This document shows, one piece after another, positions 37,122-47,973 of a DNA stretch of 64,000 bases. The DNA is from Adiantum capillus-veneris (lineage: Eukaryota > Streptophyta > Polypodiopsida > Polypodiales > Pteridaceae): assembly GCA_014529385.2 (NCBI GenBank), contig CM043952.1, positions 155,715,057-155,779,056 of the forward strand, read 5' to 3'. Every line of letters starts with the position of its first letter. The first letter of the stretch is position 1. A program made the translations under genes and the position numbers. The notes under the pieces were generated by a model. That model searched no databases. It was not told the DNA's origin and was given only the letters and a program-made list of their open reading frames with translations.

Positions 37122-37999
37122 AATCCCCCCTGGAATGATGCGGTGAACGAGAGCTGGCACATGAGTAAAGGGAAGTGCCATGCCCTGAGGACATGATGAG
37201 TCCACAAAGGGGAGTAAGCCCAAAGCTTTGCGGAACGCTTCAAGCTTCTCACGAGACAATGCCTTTGTGAAAAGATCTGCAAGGTTGTCTTGTGTTGGCA
37301 CATAAGACAAGCTGATCTCTTCTACTGAGAGCCTCACCTTGACATAGTGGTAATGCACCTCAATGTGCTTTGTGTGAGCATAAAATACTGGGTTCCTCGC
37401 AACTACCAATGTGCTCTGACTGTCAGTGTAGATAGTGTTGGCAGTGTCCTGTCCAACACCCAAATCAGCCATAAGGCATCTGAGCCATACACACTCAACC
37501 GTAGCTGTGAAGATTGCCCTGTACTCAGCCTCACAACTCGAAGTGGCCATAGTAGGTTGCTTCTTGCTCAACCATGATATACATGAACTGCCAAGCAGTG
37601 TCCTGTCCAACACCCAAATCAGCCATAAGGCGTCTGAGCCATACACACTCAACCATAGCTGTGAAGATTGCCCTGTACTCAGCCTCACAACTCGAAGTGG
37701 CCACAGTAGGTTGCTTCGTGCTTAACCATGATATACATGAACTGCCAAGCAGTGTCCTGTCCAACACCCAAATCAGCCATAAGGCGTCTGAGCCATACAC
37801 ACTCAACCGTAGCTGTGAAGATTTCCTTGTACTCAGCCTCACAACTCGAAGTGGCCACAGTAGGTTGCTTCTTGCTCAACCATGATATACATGAACTGCC
37901 AAGCATGAAACAAAAACCACTTGTGGACACTCGCGTGTCAAAACAACCAGCCCAGTTTGAGTCTGAAAAAGCATGTAAGTCTGGCGGGAATGATCCCCC
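37122..37999 (-). pseudogene. Copia-2 RNase H, disrupted by triplication
   Basis: Minus-strand motifs include FSDSNWAGC, TSGFCFMLG, ISWLSKKQPTVATSSCEAEY, TIYTDSQSTLVVARNP and HTKHIEVHYHYVKVRL, ending with the terminal block DNLADLFTKAL. The segment containing SSCEAEY...GVGQDTA is present three times because of a 154-bp tandem repeat. Since 154 is not a multiple of three, each unit shifts the frame and the product cannot be functional. Confidence 0.9.
37441..37902. repeat. Three tandem 154-bp units inside Copia-2 RNase H
   Basis: Units start at 37441, 37595 and 37749, each with GCAGTGTCCTGTCCAACACC, and differ at only a few bases. The block lies inside one gene, so it arose after or during insertion by slippage or template switching. 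Confidence 0.95.
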
Positions 38000-39400
38000 C
38001 TAGGGATAAAACAAGCCAAGATGTAAAGTGCCACTAAGGTAGCGGAAAATCCTCTTGACAGCCTGCCAATGCTTAGACCCTGGGCTATGCATAAATCTGC
38101 TGACCTGTGAGACTGCAAACTGAATATCCGGCCTTGTGTTGCATACATAAATGAGGCAGCCAACAACAGTTTGGTAAAGAGTGACATCAGTAGGATCGAC
38201 AGCATCATGTAGACTCAACTTCAAACTTGTTTCCATGGGAGTGGCAATAGGTTTGCAATCCTCAAGTCCAAACTTACATAGCAATGTCTCTATGTAACTT
38301 TTCTGACACAAGGAAATACCACCATCACACTGCTTAAACTGTATACCCAAGTAATGATGCAACAGCCCCAAATCTTTCATCTTGAAAGTAGCATTCAAAT
38401 CAGCCTTAAATTCAGCAATATATCTCTTATTTGGTCCAGTGATCAACAAATCATCGACATAAAGAACCACAATGAGAAGTACATCACCCTCACGCTTTAC
38501 ATACAATGTGCTTTCTGTTGGAGTGTTACGAAAGCCTCGTTTGACCAGATGAGTGTTAGTTTTCTCATACCAAGCACGAGGAGATTGCTTCAACCCATAC
38601 AAAGCCTTCTTACATCTGCACACTTTGTCCTCTTGTCCTTTTATGACAAAACCGCGAGGCTGCGTTACATAAACTTCCTCAAATATGTCACCATTCAAGA
38701 AAGCAGTAACAATGTCTGATTGATGTGCATCCCGACCAAAATGAGCTGCCAATGCACATAGAAAACGCACAGTAGTCATACCACAAGTGGGAGCAAAAGG
38801 CTCTTCATAATCAATGCCTTTTTGCTGTGCATAACCCTTTGCAACAAGTGGAGCCTTATGGCGATCGATCTCACCATCCGGCTTGCGTTTCAACTTGTAA
38901 ACCCACTTTGTACCAATGGCCTTTTTGCAAGGAGGCAAATCACATAAAGTCCATGTGTCATTTTCTATAAGTGCATCATATTCTGATTGCATGGCAGCTA
39001 TCCAATTTTTTGAATTTTGTGCTTCATCAAAAGACAGAGGCTCCTCAACATCATGTAAGCTAGACACAGCCAAAGCATAACAATCTGATGCATAAGATGC
39101 ATGGCGAGAGCCTGAACGAGTATGACTAGAGAAAGGTGCATCCAAATTACTGTCATGAAAAGTGTGCACCAGCCATTTTGGCATACCTCTAGCCTGCTTA
39201 TTTTTAGCCCTTTCCTCATCAAGTACATTATGTACATATGCATTAGTAATAGGCTGTTCTATAACATTTTCAGAAACCCCCATAGGCTGTACATTTGCCT
39301 CATTGAAACTTACATTTGTATTTCCACCACTGAAAAGAGGCAACAAAGTGTCATAAATGTTCTGTGAGCTTACATTACTGTCTCTAGTACATGACAGCAA
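38000..39400 (-). pseudogene. Copia-2 reverse transcriptase
   Basis: An open frame of about 466 codons on the minus strand contains the copia RT (RVT_2): NDTWTLCDLPPCKKAIGTKW, VAKGYAQQKGIDYEEPFAP, FLNGDIFEEVYVTQPRGF, KALYGLKQSPRAWYE and the catalytic VVLYVDDLLITG. A VGCLIYVCNTRPDIQFAV block follows near the C-terminal end. The RT domain is uninterrupted. The upstream part holds a linker, and the downstream RNase H is lost to stops and triplication. Confidence 0.92.
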
Positions 39401-39403
39401 GGG

Positions 39404-40330
39404 CTAAATAGAATCTTCCACAAACACTACATCCCGTGAAACCAGAATACGTTTTGTTTGCGAATGATACAACCTATAACCTTTGCTTTCAACACTATAA
39501 CCAACAAAAATACATTTGATAGCCTTATCATCCAATTTTTTGCGCTGTGTTTGTGGCACCAAAGCATATGCCAAACAACCAAAAACACACATGTGCTCAA
39601 TAGAAGGCTTTCTATCATGCCATGCTTCATATGGAGTAATAGACTGCAAGGCTTTTGCAGGACACTTGTTAAGTACATAAGTGGCACACATGATGGCCTC
39701 AAGCCAAAAAAAATGTGGCAAAGCTTGACTTTTGACCATACATCGTGCCATTTCCGTCAGTGACCTATTTTTCCTCTCAGCAACACCATTTTGGTGAGGT
39801 GTATAAGGCACTGTACATTGGTGTTTTATCCCACGACTAGCCAGAAATGCATTAAATTCATGAGACATATACTCCCCCCCTCAATTGGAACGGAGGGTGC
39901 GCATAGTACATTTCGAGACATTTTCAGCCATAGCCAGAAATTGTTTGAAGCACATAAAAACTTCGAACTTCGCTTTAAGCGGGAATACCCATGCATGCTT
40001 GGAGTAATCATTAATGAAAGTCATGAAGTACAGGTAATTTCCCAAGGACGGAGTTTGCGTGGGCCCACAAACATCACTATGTACAAGCTACAACCTGCAT
40101 GTGGCCCGAACTGAACCATCCTTTTTTGGAAACTTAGAACGTTGCATCTTACCCAAAATACAGCCTTCACAAACATGTTTGACAGGTGCTTCAAGAGGCG
40201 GCAAAGAAGCAACCATATCAGATTTCTGCAAACGCAGCAAACTGGCAAAATTCAGATGACCAAAATGTGCATGCCAAAGTTTTGCATCTGAAACAGCCCT
40301 TGACTCTACAAACAGCATTTGCAAAATTTT
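39404..40330 (-). pseudogene. Copia-2 integrase
   Basis: The zinc-binding region appears as AKLWHAHFGHLNFASLLRL...CEGCILGKMQ (GAG-pre-integrase, about 40100-40310). The core catalytic part retains CTVPYTPHQNGVAERKNRSL and the FGCLAYALVPQTQRKKLDDK C-terminal region. Between about 39870 and 40090 the frame is broken, so the first catalytic aspartates are not in one reading frame with the glutamate. Confidence 0.88.
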
Positions 40331-40712
40331 GTCCACGATTGTCATACAAAATGAGCTTATACAGCCCACATCACAAAAGGCCAGATGCAACAATTTCATC
40401 ACCAAAACTGAGATCATGAACTGTACATCTGTCATCCACAAATTTGAGTACAAGTCCAAGTCTAACAAGTGCGGATACAGGCAAGATATTCTTTTTGATC
40501 CCAGGTACATAAAGTGCATCAACAAGTGTGAAGGAACTGCCATTAGCAGCACTGAGCACAATCTTTCCAACTCCATGAACCAGATAAGAGGCATTATTGG
40601 CACAAGTGATAGAATTTTCATGAGGGACAGACTCGAGAGAGGTACAATTCACGATGTGAGGTAATGTGCTTTGTAGCACCACTGTCGAAATACCACACAT
40701 GTGAATATGCAC
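40331..40712 (-). pseudogene. Copia-2 protease region
   Basis: The minus-strand frame has VLSAANGSSFTLVDALYVPG and ILPVSALVRLGLVLKFVDD, typical of the second half of copia proteases. The active-site D-S-G region just upstream is damaged: the sequence around 40690 gives frame changes before PHIVNCTSLE. Confidence 0.75.
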
Positions 40713-41602
40713 GACTTGATCAAGTGATCATTAGCTTTACAATAATGGCAACACATCTTCTCTTTTCCCTTATCACCAGAATTGCCAAACGAAGTGCTGC
40801 CAGCAGAAGCATTAGGAACATAAGTTTTGCCACTTGCAGCATAACCATAAGAAGTGGCTGCATTGCTGTTACCACCCTTTCTTTGAGAAGCAATAAAATC
40901 CTGTTCAACTACACGCTGTCTAATCCTTGTTTTTCTGGAAAGTGACTCTTGCAACAGCAATGTGCATAATGCATCAAACTTCACAACTTCTGGATTTCCT
41001 TTGGTCATAAGTCTCCAAGTACTAGCAAAAGTGTGGTAGGAATCTGGTAAGGCTTCAAGAACAGTCTGCACTAGGGAATTGTCTGAAATGACTTCACCTG
41101 CAAAAATGAGCTGCTCATTGATATCCTTGACACTAGCAAGGAAAGTGTCCATATCATCTTCCTCATGCATAATCTTCGACTCCAGGTCTTTACGCAGCAA
41201 AGCAATTTTAGCCTCATTGCGACTTGCATAAAGAGCAGCCAATATATCCCAAGCCTGTTTTGTAGATTTTGCTGAACGGATGTGAGGAACAATGCTGCGC
41301 TTCACAGACAACGCAATCAATGCATGAGACTATGCATCCTTAACATCCCAATGAGCTTGTTCTACCATAGGCAAAACAACTCTAACAACAACAATCCTTG
41401 CAGCAGCAAGACCTGCAACATCCTCAACATCCCCTACATCTTCAGAACCAGGATGTACATCAATGCCCTTCCCAATGTTCTAGACGCACTTTGACACAAG
41501 AACATGTTGCATCATATAAGCCCACATAGGGTAGTTGTCCCCATGCAACCTGTCCTCAGCAACAAACATCTTGAACACATCTGTGTTGTTGTTGTCAGCC
41601 AT
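40713..41602 (-). pseudogene. Copia-2 Gag
   Basis: Starts at ATG 41602 (MADNNNTDVFKMFV, then LHGDNYPMWAYMM, the usual copia Gag start). After a stop at about 41480 and a shift it continues as AWDILAALYASRNEAKIALL, LESKIMHEEDDMDTFLASV and VLEALPDSYHTFAS. A zinc knuckle CHYCKANDHLIKSC lies at about 40720-40765. The knuckle is intact; the N-terminal part is broken. Confidence 0.9.
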
Positions 41603-41950
41603 GGTAAATGTTGCACCTGATGTGAAAACTGCCCAAAAATAGGAGAAAGCGAGCGAGAACAACACGTGCTATATAGCACAAACCGTAGAAGACTATAAGT
41701 CACCTGTTATGCAAAAAACGACACTGATAGAAATTCTACACAAAATGACGAAATAGCCTGTGCAGTACTGCCTGTAGTGGAAACGCAGGCCGAAATGAGC
41801 CCAAATAAAAAATCTGAGCAGAACATACTCTACGAGCTCTCCCGAAATATTTTTTGACCTGAAAACACTCGCCAAAGCTCATTGAAATCGGAGAAAGTGA
41901 GCAGGTGTGTACTGGAGCAGCTGGCGACTAAGCTCGGGAGGACGCAACCT

Positions 41951-41962
41951 GCTCTGATACCA
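41951..41962 (-). other. Copia-2 primer binding site
   Basis: On the minus strand TGGTATCAGAGC, a perfect 12-nt complement to the initiator Met-tRNA 3' end, lies two bases from the 5' LTR. Confidence 0.92.
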
Positions 41963-41964
41963 AT

Positions 41965-42183
41965 TGTTGGAATTAGGGTTGCAAAGAGACACACACATCT
42001 TGGAGAAGATGAAGGAAGCTCAAGGCACACAATAGAGAGTGTATTACTTAGTGTGCAATGGAAATACAGATAGCCCTAGAGTGATGGGCGTATGTACAAT
42101 GCTCGGGGAAAAAAACCTCCTAAAGAGGGAAAAGGCGGTCCTAGTGTGTTCACACACATCACTACCACATGTATATGGTAACA
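41965..42183 (-). repeat. Copia-2 5' LTR
   Basis: 219-bp copy with terminal TG...CA and the TTTCC duplication next to it. Confidence 0.92.
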
Positions 42184-42188
42184 TTTCC

Positions 42189-42682
42189 CTCTCCTGTCTC
42201 CTCATATGCTACGAACCCCATATTGGAAGAGCTTTTCAATACTTATAATTTTGAAGAGGCACCAAAAGATTAAAAGAAGGAAGAGAGCGGAGTCTCAGGG
42301 CGGGTTCAAACGAGCTCATTGGTAAAAGAGGTACAAAAACTTTTCTCCCACCTTATTGTTCACATAGGGCAACGATGAAAGCACATGTATGCAAACCTTA
42401 CAAACAAGCTTTCAACTAATCAGTGATAATGCAACGGTGAAGTGGATGGCATGATCAGGGCTTCTTACACTCAAGCTGCATGATGTTTCCATGCCTTGAC
42501 CAGTTCTACTTGGTTAGATCATGTGAGGCATAAATTTTATATGTAAGATAGGGGTGTGATAGTTTTTGTCATTGATTGTCTTATAAGCGTAGAAAGGGGG
42601 GTCATATTCCCTAGTATGAGTCGTATATAGGGGTTTTATCAAGGTTGTCCGCTTGCAGGTGGCATCCCGTTTTGTATATAGA
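42189..42682. other. Unassigned right end of the TIR element
   Basis: AT-rich, with no gene recognised. The last 14 bp before 42697 form the right terminal inverted repeat. Confidence 0.5.
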
Positions 42683-42696
42683 GTGAATACCTTGGG

Positions 42697-44642
42697 GATC
42701 TCAAAGGGATCTTTGGTGGTTTTTAAAGGAGAAAGGATTGGTACACTTTCCTTATGTAGTGTTAGCACACAATCTTCAACTTGTGCAACAACTACAGAAG
42801 TTGACAGTGTGATGTGGCACTATTGGCTTGGGCATATGAGTGCCAAAGGAATGAAAATCCTTCAATCAAACTAGGTTTGAAAGAAGTGGACTTAGAGTTC
42901 TGTGATTTACCTAAAGATAAGCGGGCACTGCAGAACAAATGGGTGTACAAGCTAAAGGAAGAAGAAGGTGGGAAGAAAAGGTACAAGTCCATGCTTGTGG
43001 TAAAAGGGATTTTTCAAAAGAAAGGTATTGACTTCAAGAAAATATTTTCTCATGTTGTAAAAATGAAATCAATTAGGTTTGTCTTAAACCTTATGGCTTC
43101 TCATGACTTAAATCTTGAGCAAATGGATGTAAATATGGCATTCCCTCATGGTGACTTGGAGGAGGAAATTTACATGCTTCAACCAAAGGGATATGAAGTA
43201 AAGGATAAGGAGAAAATGGTTTGCAGATTAAAGAAGAGCTTGTATGGTCTAAAGCCAGCATAGTGGTACTTGAAGTTAGATTGATGGATGTTGGATCACA
43301 AATTTAGGGGATGCAACTCAGATCACTACGTCTACACAAAGAATTTGGTAGATGGGAATTTTATCATCCTAATGTTCTATTTCGATAATGTGCTGATTGC
43401 AAGTGCTAACATGAAAAATATCAAAGACCTAAAAGAGGTGTTGTGTAAATCTTTTTCAATGAAAGATTTAAGTGTTGCAAAGTGGATACTTTGTATGAAG
43501 ATATCAAGGGGCAGGACAAAGAGGACAGTAAAGCTATCGCAAGTGGATTACATCAAGAAGGTACTAGAAAGGTTATCGATGCAAGATGCAAAATTAGTTT
43601 CCACACCTTTGGCTAGTCACTTTAAACTAATCAAGGATATGTGTCCAAAGACACAAGAGGAGATATCCTATATGTCTAAACTTCCATATGATGCAATGAT
43701 AGAACACCATATTAGAGAGATTGAGACTTTAAGCCAATTTGGGAATCACCAATGTCTTGAAGATCTGGCCATATGGACAAATCTCAAACTAGTTTTAAGA
43801 TCAAAGCCTTCCACAAGGTAGTACTTGAAATGGTCTTCCAAACCATGTTATCAAAACTTTAGACAAGATTTGGCCATGTGGTCAAACCTTAAGCTTGCTT
43901 TGAAAGTGGGACTTGAAAAATTTTCAATGGTGTTGTAGGTTCTCTAATGTATGCTGTGGTCTAAACAAGTCCAGCCATTGCACATGCAGTGGGGAGTTGT
44001 GACTAGATTGGCATGGCAATGCAGGTAAAGAGCCCAGACAAGCTGTGAAGTGGATAATTAGGTATCTAAAAGGGACAACAATGAATACTTTGTATTTTGG
44101 AGGCATTAATATATTCTCACAAGGGTACGATGATGCAGATATGGCAGGTGAGAAAGAGACTCCAAGGAGCACTATTGATTACGCCTTTACAGTTTGAGGC
44201 ACAATAGTAAGTTGGGATTTAAATTTGCAGAAAGTGGTCTCATTTTCTACCACAAAAGTAGAATATGTACCAATGACGGAGGCAAGCAAAGAAATTATGT
44301 GGCTTCATATATTCTTGGAGGAGCTCGGTGGATACAAACAAGCCAATTGTTTCTTGTACAGTGATAGTCAAAGCACCATTGATTTTGCAAAGAATTAAGC
44401 CTTTCACTCAAGGAAAAATCTCATTGAGGTGAGATATCACTTCATATGTACTCTTTTGGAAGAGTGACAAAAAACTTAGGAAAGATGCACACAAGTGAAA
44501 ATCCCGCCGACATGTTAACAGAGGTGGTTAACAATGAGAAATTGAGCTTTTGCTCATCTTCAATTGGCATTCAAGGATAAAAAAATCCAAGATGGAAAGA
44601 AATCAGAGGTTTGGTGTGGAGGTCAGTCTCTAAGTGGGAGAT
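42697..44642 (+). pseudogene. Copia-1 GAG-pre-integrase, RT and RNase H (integrase core deleted)
   Basis: Begins with the second GATCTCAA copy and continues the protease frame (KGSLVVFKGERIGTL), then MWHYWLGHMSAKGMKIL, the integrase zinc region. Right after ILQSN (about 42873) the sequence jumps to RT: ALQNKWVYKLKEE, MDVNMAFPHGDLEEEIYMLQ, KKSLYGLKPA, and a damaged catalytic motif (MFYFDNVLIAS, FDNV in place of YVDD). The whole DDE integrase core is missing. RNase H remnants (WDLNLQKVVSFSTTKVEYV, LYSDSQSTIDFAKN) appear at about 44210-44400 with several stops. A purine-rich segment precedes the 3' LTR. Confidence 0.9.
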
Positions 44643-45288
44643 TGTTAAGTATAGAGCCTGACTCACCCCTTGTAACTTTTAGTTTGAAAAAGGCACATTT
44701 GTAAGGCTTTCATTATGAGGATAAGCCATTGTACATAAGAAAAATCACTCGCCAAAAAAATAATAATTATGCCCGAATATTATGGCCTGATGGCGATTGA
44801 AAAGTGGTCAAAAAATGGCCGCTCAGTTGGCCGATTGGCTGGTGGCCGATAGTCAATGTCTGATGGCCGTTGGGTGGAATTATTTGGCCAGTTTTTAGGA
44901 GGACCACACATGGGTGCATGGGAGAATTCAACTAAGACTTGTCTACACAAGGGTGACTACCTCTCATGAGAGAGGGAAACCCTTTTGGCCTATATAAGGA
45001 GGCCTCTTCTACACACAAAATGCAATGTGAAGTTGATGAAACAAGGTGTGTGTGAGGTGGTGAGAATGACGCAAGGCAAAAGTTCCATTAAGGGTATAAT
45101 CCCTGTGTAACCTACTTCCAATTTGAAGTACTAAAGCCATTGAGGGACTGTTTTCTTGTGCACGTTGGGTGAACCACATATATCGTGTGTGCCCTCTCTC
45201 TCTCTCTAATATCTTCTGTGAGAAAATTATCTCTCTTCATTAAGAAAACTAGTCTAATATCTACTTAGCTATGTCCTATTTCCTAACA
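44643..45288 (+). repeat. Copia-1 3' LTR
   Basis: 646-bp copy, beginning TGTTAAGTATAG and ending CCTAACA, followed by CTTCC. It lacks about 80 bp present in the 5' LTR and differs at many sites. Confidence 0.92.
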
Positions 45289-45293
45289 CTTCC

Positions 45294-45537
45294 AAGAGAA
45301 AGAAGTCTATGAGCATAACATCAACACCTAAGATTCAAACAAAGATTTTGCAATCGCATCTCCACAAAGAAAACACGATAATTTTGGTTTCTCTATAAAG
45401 TAATCCCCCATGACTCTTAGGCCAATGTAAAGACCACTAAGGCATTCAAGAGATAATGTTGCATATGTTCCTTGGTGGATGCAATTATCCAAAACAATGA
45501 AACATTAAACACTATAAAATATAGGATAAATTTAAAT
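45294..45537. other. Unassigned sequence between Copia-1 and the gypsy fragment
   Basis: No similarity to the gypsy internal regions elsewhere in the window and no recognisable gene. Confidence 0.4.
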
Positions 45538-46237
45538 GAATTGGACCTCAAATGGCTTTGGATATTTGGTAGCGTAAGCATTGGTTGAGAGATAAGCTTT
45601 CCTTTAAGCTTTTCAAAAGCATTGTTCTCCTTGGAAGACCATGTATACCTAACATTTTTCTTTGTTAGGTCATGTAATAGTCCTGCTATTAGTGAGAGCT
45701 TTTCTATGAAGCGACTATAGCATGCACACATACCTATAAAGCTTCTTAGTTCATGAAGATTCCTTGGTTTAGATCTAACTTTGATGGATCCATTTGGATG
45801 CCAACTTGAGAGATAATGTGACCTAAATACTGCATCTCTTGCAAGAAAAATTCACTTTTCTTTTGGTTAACATAAAGTTTATTCTCTCTTAGAAATTGAA
45901 AGATTACCCGGAGGTGTTGCTTGTGTTCATCTAATGATTTAGAGTAGATGATGATATCATCAAAGAACACTCCAGTAAAGGTTTGATGAGGCCTGAATAG
46001 CTTCTCCATCAAGCGGAGATGAGCTACGCCTAACCATGCCCTTCTCAACTAACTCATGCAGACCATAGCTCTCGACGATGATGCCCCGTTATCTTGACAA
46101 AGGTAGGTGCAATGCAAGGCTTAAAAATCCCTATTCTACTTCTCAAATGCAATTAATAATACCAACCATCTGTAACTAGCTTGAGGACCTTCCTTCTTCT
46201 TGAGCAAGAAAAGAGAAACCTTCTGCTTTGATACCAC
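45538..46237 (-). pseudogene. Internally deleted gypsy fragment: leader fused to RT
   Basis: On the minus strand, about 46060-46237 matches the leader of the neighbouring gypsy units (compare 60085-60268). It then jumps directly to RT sequence with VFFDDIIIYSKSLDEHKQHL (catalytic motif), RENKLYVNQKKSEFF and CACYSRFIEKLSLIAG. Gag, protease and the start of RT are deleted. A second deletion removes the segment between the CATCAAGCGG site and the upstream RT. Similarity ends at about 45538. Confidence 0.85.
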
Positions 46238-47499
46238 TGTAACATTTAATGGCCTAGTAACTCGTGTGTAGTAGAAAATAGCATGAACACAGTGAGCATT
46301 TCATTCGAATAAGTTCCTAATGAGAATAAAAGTGCTTGGGTGGAGAGAGCAACAAAAAGTATAACACGTAGTTAGATAGCATGAACAACACTTCAAAAGA
46401 GAGAGACATAAAGCTATTGACATTAGTTGAGGACCAGATTTACATGGAGCCGGTCCCCCCTCCAAAAGGCTTTGTATTATGGTTTCTCCCATCAAGAGAG
46501 ACATTTTACAATACAAATCTTTGTGTTCTTTTAATACTAGCTAGTGCAATGAAGATGGAAACTTCAAGCACTATCCATTAAAGATTGAGAAGAAGAGAGA
46601 GAGTCTTCTTACTCCACACATGAGTTAGTGTGACAGTGTATGCAATAATGCCTTAAGAAAATCAGCCCCCCCCCTCTCTCTTGGTCGACCCCTCTTGCTA
46701 TTTTCTCATGCTCACACCCTATCGGACCTCTCCAGGCTTATACAATGGAATTTCAAGAGCATAAGTGTCCCCCTTTCCCCTTTTGTGTCCCCCTTTCCCC
46801 TTTTGTGAGAGATTTAGGTAATTAATTCATGCAGCTGAACTCTCATGGATCCCTTGTGAGAGATTTAGGTAATTAATTCATGCAGCTAAACTCTCATGGA
46901 ATCCCTTTGTCTACTGGCCAATAGGAAGGCAAGCCATTGGGCTACTAAATGCTCATTGGACCCCTTGGAGACTATCCAATAGTCTTCTAGAGAGCTTAAT
47001 TCCTATTGGTTCTTTTATTCAGTGTTTTTTAATTAATTTATTTAGATTTAATCTAGCCTAATTCTCATTGGTCCACCTCCATGGCCATCCAATAAGATTT
47101 GAGTACACCTTGTGGGCATCTGGGCTAGGGAGCTGACATGTGTTCCTCATCCCCTTTGTGTACAGGAGCTTGTGAGTGTGTGTGTGTGTGTGTGTTTCTC
47201 TCTCATCCCCTACTTCCAGGGCTCGCCCCCTCCTATGTAGGATTCTTCGAAGGCTTTTTGAGCACACACAAAGCATGCAATTTTCCTAGTGTTTGACCTT
47301 TGGACATAACCTTTGAATTTTGGAACCTTAGAATTTTGGAAGTCTTAATGGGTTGAACCTTAGGTTCTTTAAAGCCCATTGTTGCACATTGCTCTTTTGC
47401 AGATGGACCCCTTTGGATCCCTATTTTCCCTCCTTTAGATCCCTACTGTGGCCGGTCTACGAGCTTAGCTAATATTCTAGCTTTTTCTGCCCTGGCACA
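46238..47499 (-). repeat. Gypsy LTR-A
   Basis: 1262 bp. In minus orientation it begins TGTGCCAGGG and ends AATGTTACA. It is the 3' LTR of internal region A and also has the leader and primer site (TGATACCA at about 46229) of the deleted fragment on its other side, so it serves two units. It contains a local duplication near 46768-46900. Confidence 0.9.
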
Positions 47500-47561
47500 T
47501 CCCCATATTAAATGATCAGTTTAACATGAGAAAATCATTTAGTAGAATTAGATATTAGTTA

Positions 47562-47783
47562 TTATGACATTACCTCCATCTTGAAATCATAGTCGTCCTT
47601 GACTATGGGGTAGAGATTATAAAGCCTATTCATTAGTCCTTTTTCTAGTGGGTAGAGGATCCCTATGTTACCATAGGACATCGTTCCAGAATGGATGACC
47701 AGTCCATTTGATGCTTGAGAGCCTAAGCTGTCGCAAGCATGTCTGCACATTAGTCCTATCAATCTTCCATAGTAGAGTGACAA
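47562..47783 (-). CDS. Small conserved ORF after gypsy chromodomain, unit A
   Basis: A 73-codon frame between the end of pol and the 3' LTR. It has a close counterpart at 54698-54919 (shared MSLYYGRLIGL, HACDSLGSQASNGL, MSYGNIGILYPLEK). I recognise no family. It could be the 3' untranslated region that happens to stay open, since both units descend from one parent. Confidence 0.3.
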   Translation of the reverse strand: MSLYYGRLIGLMCRHACDSLGSQASNGLVIHSGTMSYGNIGILYPLEKGLMNRLYNLYPIVKDDYDFKMEVMS

Positions 47784-47973
47784 GCTCTACTTGGTGTTTG
47801 GGAGATGTCGTCTCCGCAAACTTGATCTAAGCATGCATACTACTTCATTTTGTGCACAATAAAAAAAAAGAGAGATTATAATAAACAAAAACTTTGTCCT
47901 TTTTTAACATTTGTACATTTACTTACTCTAGGGAAGCATTGTAAGCATTGAAAAGGTTTAGGTTATCCTTTAA

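Larger units (their letters stand above)
36895..42183 (-). mobile_element. Copia-2: complete-length Ty1/copia retrotransposon, minus strand
   Basis: Short LTRs (36895-37121 and 41965-42183) run TGTTGG/TGTTGT...GGTAACA. The duplication TTTCC is exact at 36890-36894 and 42184-42188. On the minus strand a perfect 12-nt initiator-Met tRNA primer site and a GGGGGG-containing purine tract are in the right places. Domain order is Gag, protease, integrase, RT, RNase H, as expected for Ty1/copia, in a 5.3-kb element. Stops and frameshifts are spread through the frame, and the RNase H part carries a tandem triplication, so this copy is inactive. Confidence 0.95.

Noticed and set aside
43924-44172. Minus-strand frame over the Copia-1 RNase H region
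   Set aside because: Antisense shadow of the decayed RNase H frame.
46381-46581. Repeated plus-strand frame in gypsy LTRs (also 60415-60615)
   Set aside because: It recurs only because the LTRs are copies. It lies antisense to the element and has no known motif.
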